A stretch of 64,000 nt of DNA from Prunella strophiata. Lineage: Eukaryota; Chordata; Aves; Passeriformes; Prunellidae. Made by a program: the position numbers and the translations under genes. The notes under the pieces are model-generated. The model was not told the origin of the DNA. It worked only from the letters and a program-made list of their open reading frames with translations, and did not search any database. The DNA lies in NCBI GenBank assembly GCA_036583965.1, contig JAZBQD010000001.1:15801892-15865891 (forward strand), written 5' to 3'. Positions 60,678 through 64,000 of this stretch are shown in pieces; the stretch's first letter is position 1, and the number at the start of each line of letters is the position of its first letter.

Positions 60678-63600
60678 CTTTAGGAATTAATTGTTACAGT
60701 ATTCATTTTCATCTCTTGAAAATGGTTGTGAGTCAGCAACTGAAGCAATGCACTTTAAATACTTTCAGTGAGGGATGTGTTAGCAAACAGTATGTTCAGA
60801 GTAGCAGGGGACACATTTCAGGTTAGGTGTCTTAGTCTGATAGTGTGAAATCATCTCTGAATCACAAATCATAAGGCCATCTCATATTCCAGCTGTGTGC
60901 TTGCCCTACACCTCTAAGGCATTGCAGGAGTCATGTAGAAATGACTTGTCAGAATTCCTGAGCTGCTCTTCATGGCTGTGGACTGGAGGAGGAAGAGCAG
61001 CTCCTTTGTGGAAGCCTGGAAGTGCTCAAGTGGAGGCTTTGAGCTAATGAATGGTGTAAGGAGTGATGCCACTGCCACCAAAACATGTATTGCTAAATTC
61101 TAGTCTACAGAGCAGTCCCAGACATGGCTCTGAGGGGTGACAGCCTGAGTGTGAAGTCATGCTGCTGAATTATTTCATACAAAACTGCCTTCCTGAGTTC
61201 CAGTAGTATGTCTTGGAAACTGCCTGTCTATTCTGGGAAATGAATTCCACAGGAGGCTGGAGCTTTAGTATTTCAAGTTACTTCAGAAGGAACCTCTAGC
61301 TGTTTTTTGACACCTTTTTTAGCTGCAATGGGTACTGCACTGCTTCTCACCCTTGCCTGCTCATTCTGTTCTGTGTTCCCTCCTCTCTCTTAGTTGTCAG
61401 CACCACGTCCTGGTGGCGTATGTGACAAGCCAGATGTCAGACCTGATCTGCATTAGCTGCCACCCAGTGAGGATGTAGGCTGAAAAAATCTGCAGCACTT
61501 GGGTCCCTGGTGCTGCTTTTGCCTTCTTGTGGAAGAGAACAGAGGGGACCAGGGGAGTGGGCTGGGCTGCTCTGTATCCTTCCTGTGATTAAATATTGCA
61601 TACATTAGTCACTGTTGTAGCTTCTGACTCTGAGGTGAGATCTTCCTATGTATTTATCAGAGAGAAATTATTTTCTACCTTTTATAAGTTAAATCTACTT
61701 TATAATTCCATCCATGGTTCTTTTTATAGAACATAGTAAACCTAAAATTGAAACTTAAGTGGGTTGATAGTGTGTTAAAGCCTAGCCTGGTGAGAATTAA
61801 ATACACCTTGAGGTGAAGTGTTTCTTTACTTTCCTGTTGAGTCTTAGCAGGTGGTGAGTTGAATATGATAAGGGTGTTCCCCTCTCTTTTTTTTTTCCCC
61901 TTCTATGAAGAGTTCTGAAAATGCCAAACTTGTCCCAGCTTAGATGTGTAGATGTCTTGGAATTCCTGTCCATGCTGAAATGACCTGAGGTTTTAAATAC
62001 AGGAAAAACTCCTAGTGCTTCATATCTTGATATTCTGGTGTTGCTGGTTCTTATATCACTTTTATTTTTTAAATTTTTTATTTTTTGCCTTCCCCCAGAA
62101 TTAAAACGAATCTAATTCAAGTGAATTTCTTTGGCTTGTATTTTGCTGGCAGAGGTGACTCATCTTTGATCTCATGAGTTAGTATTAACTAAATATTGAG
62201 TAGGAAATTGCAAAATTGCAGACTAACTGCAGCTAAAATATTTAGAACAGAGGACACATTTCAATTAAGAAAGATCTGCATCTGTACCAAGGGCTTGTGG
62301 TTTTTTCATGAGAACACTGTTCTTCTTGTTAGGTTGTTTCACAGTTTAATGGTGTGGGTGATATTTCAGCTGTATGTGTAAGGAAACATTAAAAGTATTG
62401 TGATTTTAAGTTTTAAACTCTGAACTGCAGGACAAGGACAGCCACTTGTTTGATATGCTGCTTGTGTTCTTTCAAAACAACTGTTGCAGATTGGAATGGG
62501 ATAGAAAATAAAGTAATGGGAGTGGAGTATCAAAAAGAGGAGAAATTCTTGGTTCTATATCTAAAGGAAGAATTTGGGAAGTAGTGCAGAAACTGTTTTT
62601 TATTAAAGCTTGGCTTTAGTAAACAGGAATATTAATACTTAATCATCAGTTGTATTTTCTTGCTCCAAACATCTTCCCCAATAAAAACTGGGAGAGGACT
62701 TTTTTCCTGAAAAGCTGAACCCAAATGAATGAAATAGCACTTGAACACTGAGGTTTTCCTTTTAAGGCAGAAACCTTACTTGAATAGAGCCCTGGAGCAG
62801 TGTTTGCTGAGTCTCTGAAAAACTGAAAACAAGGCCCTTGGACATCCTTTCAACTGGAAAACAGAATTCTGAGCCAAATTTAAAAGTATAAATGACCTTG
62901 CCCAGGAGGTAGTTGCAAGATGTAAATGGCAAATATGCTGGTCTGTTATTAATTGTTATCTTTCAGTTTTTTTCCTTGTCTGTTTCTTAGTTAAGGAAAA
63001 ACATCAACTTTTGCACATATGGGTGATGGTTAATTTTTTCCCTATATTTGCATGCCTTCCAGTAACATTTAAATAATATGTTGCTGCTTATTGTCTGAGT
63101 ACTCAAATTGTCCCCAGCAATTAAAAGAAAAAAAAAAAAAAAAGGGAGAAATATTGGGGAGGGTAGTGGCTTGAAATCCTGTCTGCTTCTGAAACACATC
63201 CCAGATTTTTGAGTATAACTCCCATATTTAGTGTTAGAAATGGTTGTTTCCAATCCATAACTCTTCTTGTGCTTTGAGACTGATTAGTTGGACAGAGAGG
63301 AAAGTTAATTATGGCATCAGAAGGACAGGTGACAGTGAGGGAAAACTTTACCTTGCTTCAACTTGGCTCACACTGTAATTCTCTCATGGCTCTTAAGGAG
63401 CATTAGCAAAGTCAGCTCAGTGATTAGTCAAACAAACTAATTTCCATAATTGTGAAATCCTTCTGCTCAGTAAATGTTTATATTTTAAATTTTTGCAGCA
63501 TAGAGTAGCTTTCTTGTGCTCTTCTTTCAGTATAGCTGTAGCTGAGCAAACTTTTAATAGACAATCTTCAGAATGAGTGAACATAGTGTTTAAGCTGTCA

Positions 63601-64000
63601 CTTTTGTAAGTAGGTTTGAATAAAATCTTTCTCCTGCCTGATTGATAGTTTCCTTCTTGCAGAGTAAATAGGATTTAAGAAAAATGCAGACAACCTACTG
63701 CTTTCTTAGCTTTAAGAGTATATCCTCAAACAACTTGAGCTTTGTTGAAATACCAGCTAAAAATGGGGATGAATGTGTGTTGGTGTGGAATAATATTAAT
63801 TAGTGCAGAGTTATTGCTTTTGGAAAGATAAAAGATATTTTTTCCTTTGCTGTTTTACTTCTGAGAAAATGTGTTTGCTTACAGAGTTCAGCAATGTGAA
63901 GAATAAAAGGAAGCTCTAAAGTTAAAAAGAAAAAAAAAAAAGCCAAACCAACCAAGCAAAAAACCAACCCTCTGAGCTCCAGTGGCTTGGCACTTATTTG

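Larger units (their letters stand above)
57401..64000 (+). other. INPP5F: INPP5F intron 1, 5' part cut by window edge
   Basis: This sequence starts at the GTGAGC donor. It contains two CR1 3' tails, an AT-rich microsatellite at about 60080-60300, a perfect inverted forkhead-type palindrome at 60659-60677, and A/T runs. I searched for the next INPP5F coding block on the plus strand and did not find it. A long first intron is usual for this gene. Confidence 0.75.

Noticed and set aside
58000..64000. INPP5F exon 2 within the right edge
   Set aside because: No plus-strand block resembles the expected SAC-domain amino-terminal sequence next to a splice acceptor.

Overview
The window is nuclear DNA from a bird, most likely a songbird. 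It carries three vertebrate genes in the conserved order TIAL1 (minus strand) - BAG3 (plus) - INPP5F (plus). The introns and intergenic DNA hold CR1 LINE fragments (a reverse-transcriptase piece and several 3' tails ending in the avian 'ttccaacc..attctgtgattct' type sequence) and solo LTRs of bird type. No bacterial, CRISPR or operon features are present.

Layout. 1-7.4 kb: 5' part of TIAL1 on the minus strand, namely exon 1 (start codon at 7135), a 6.4-kb intron 1, exon 2 (578-674) and the beginning of intron 2. Its CpG-island promoter (about 6.6-7.8 kb) has NRF1-, YY1- and ZNF143-type sites. 7.6-8.15 kb: short GC-rich minisatellites and a CR1 tail. 8.2-18.4 kb: TIAL1-BAG3 intergenic DNA with one CR1 reverse-transcriptase fragment. 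18.4-36.7 kb: BAG3 complete in four coding exons (WW domain; two IPV motifs; a third IPIQV motif; BAG domain), with three heat-shock-element matches upstream of the start. A very homogeneous 35-bp minisatellite lies in intron 1. 36.7-56 kb: intergenic DNA with a nested CR1/LTR cluster at 45.0-46.2 kb, immediately followed by a small CpG island carrying three perfect CRE octamers and a CTCF-like site (46.26-46.54 kb). 56.07-57.18 kb: a purine-rich minisatellite abutting the INPP5F promoter. 57.3 kb to the end: INPP5F exon 1 and the first part of its intron 1.

Known roles. TIAL1/TIAR is a stress-granule RNA-binding protein. BAG3 is the HSF1-induced HSP70/small-HSP co-chaperone of selective autophagy. 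INPP5F/Sac2 is an endosomal phosphoinositide 4-phosphatase. They are neighbours by synteny and not a functional operon.

Main points for a second look: (1) an apparent one-base frame change in the last BAG3 exon that, read literally, ends the protein before the BAG domain; (2) INPP5F exon 1 keeps its length but reads about 16 residues out of the mammalian frame through compensating indels (with point 1, possibly residual sequencing indels); (3) the 42-copy 35-bp array, each copy holding a perfect hairpin and a splice-donor-like sequence inside BAG3 intron 1; (4) the CRE-rich island, a candidate promoter for an undescribed transcript; (5) the apparent absence from this BAG3 of the RSQSP 14-3-3 motifs known in mammals. 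I found no convincing wholly new protein-coding system.
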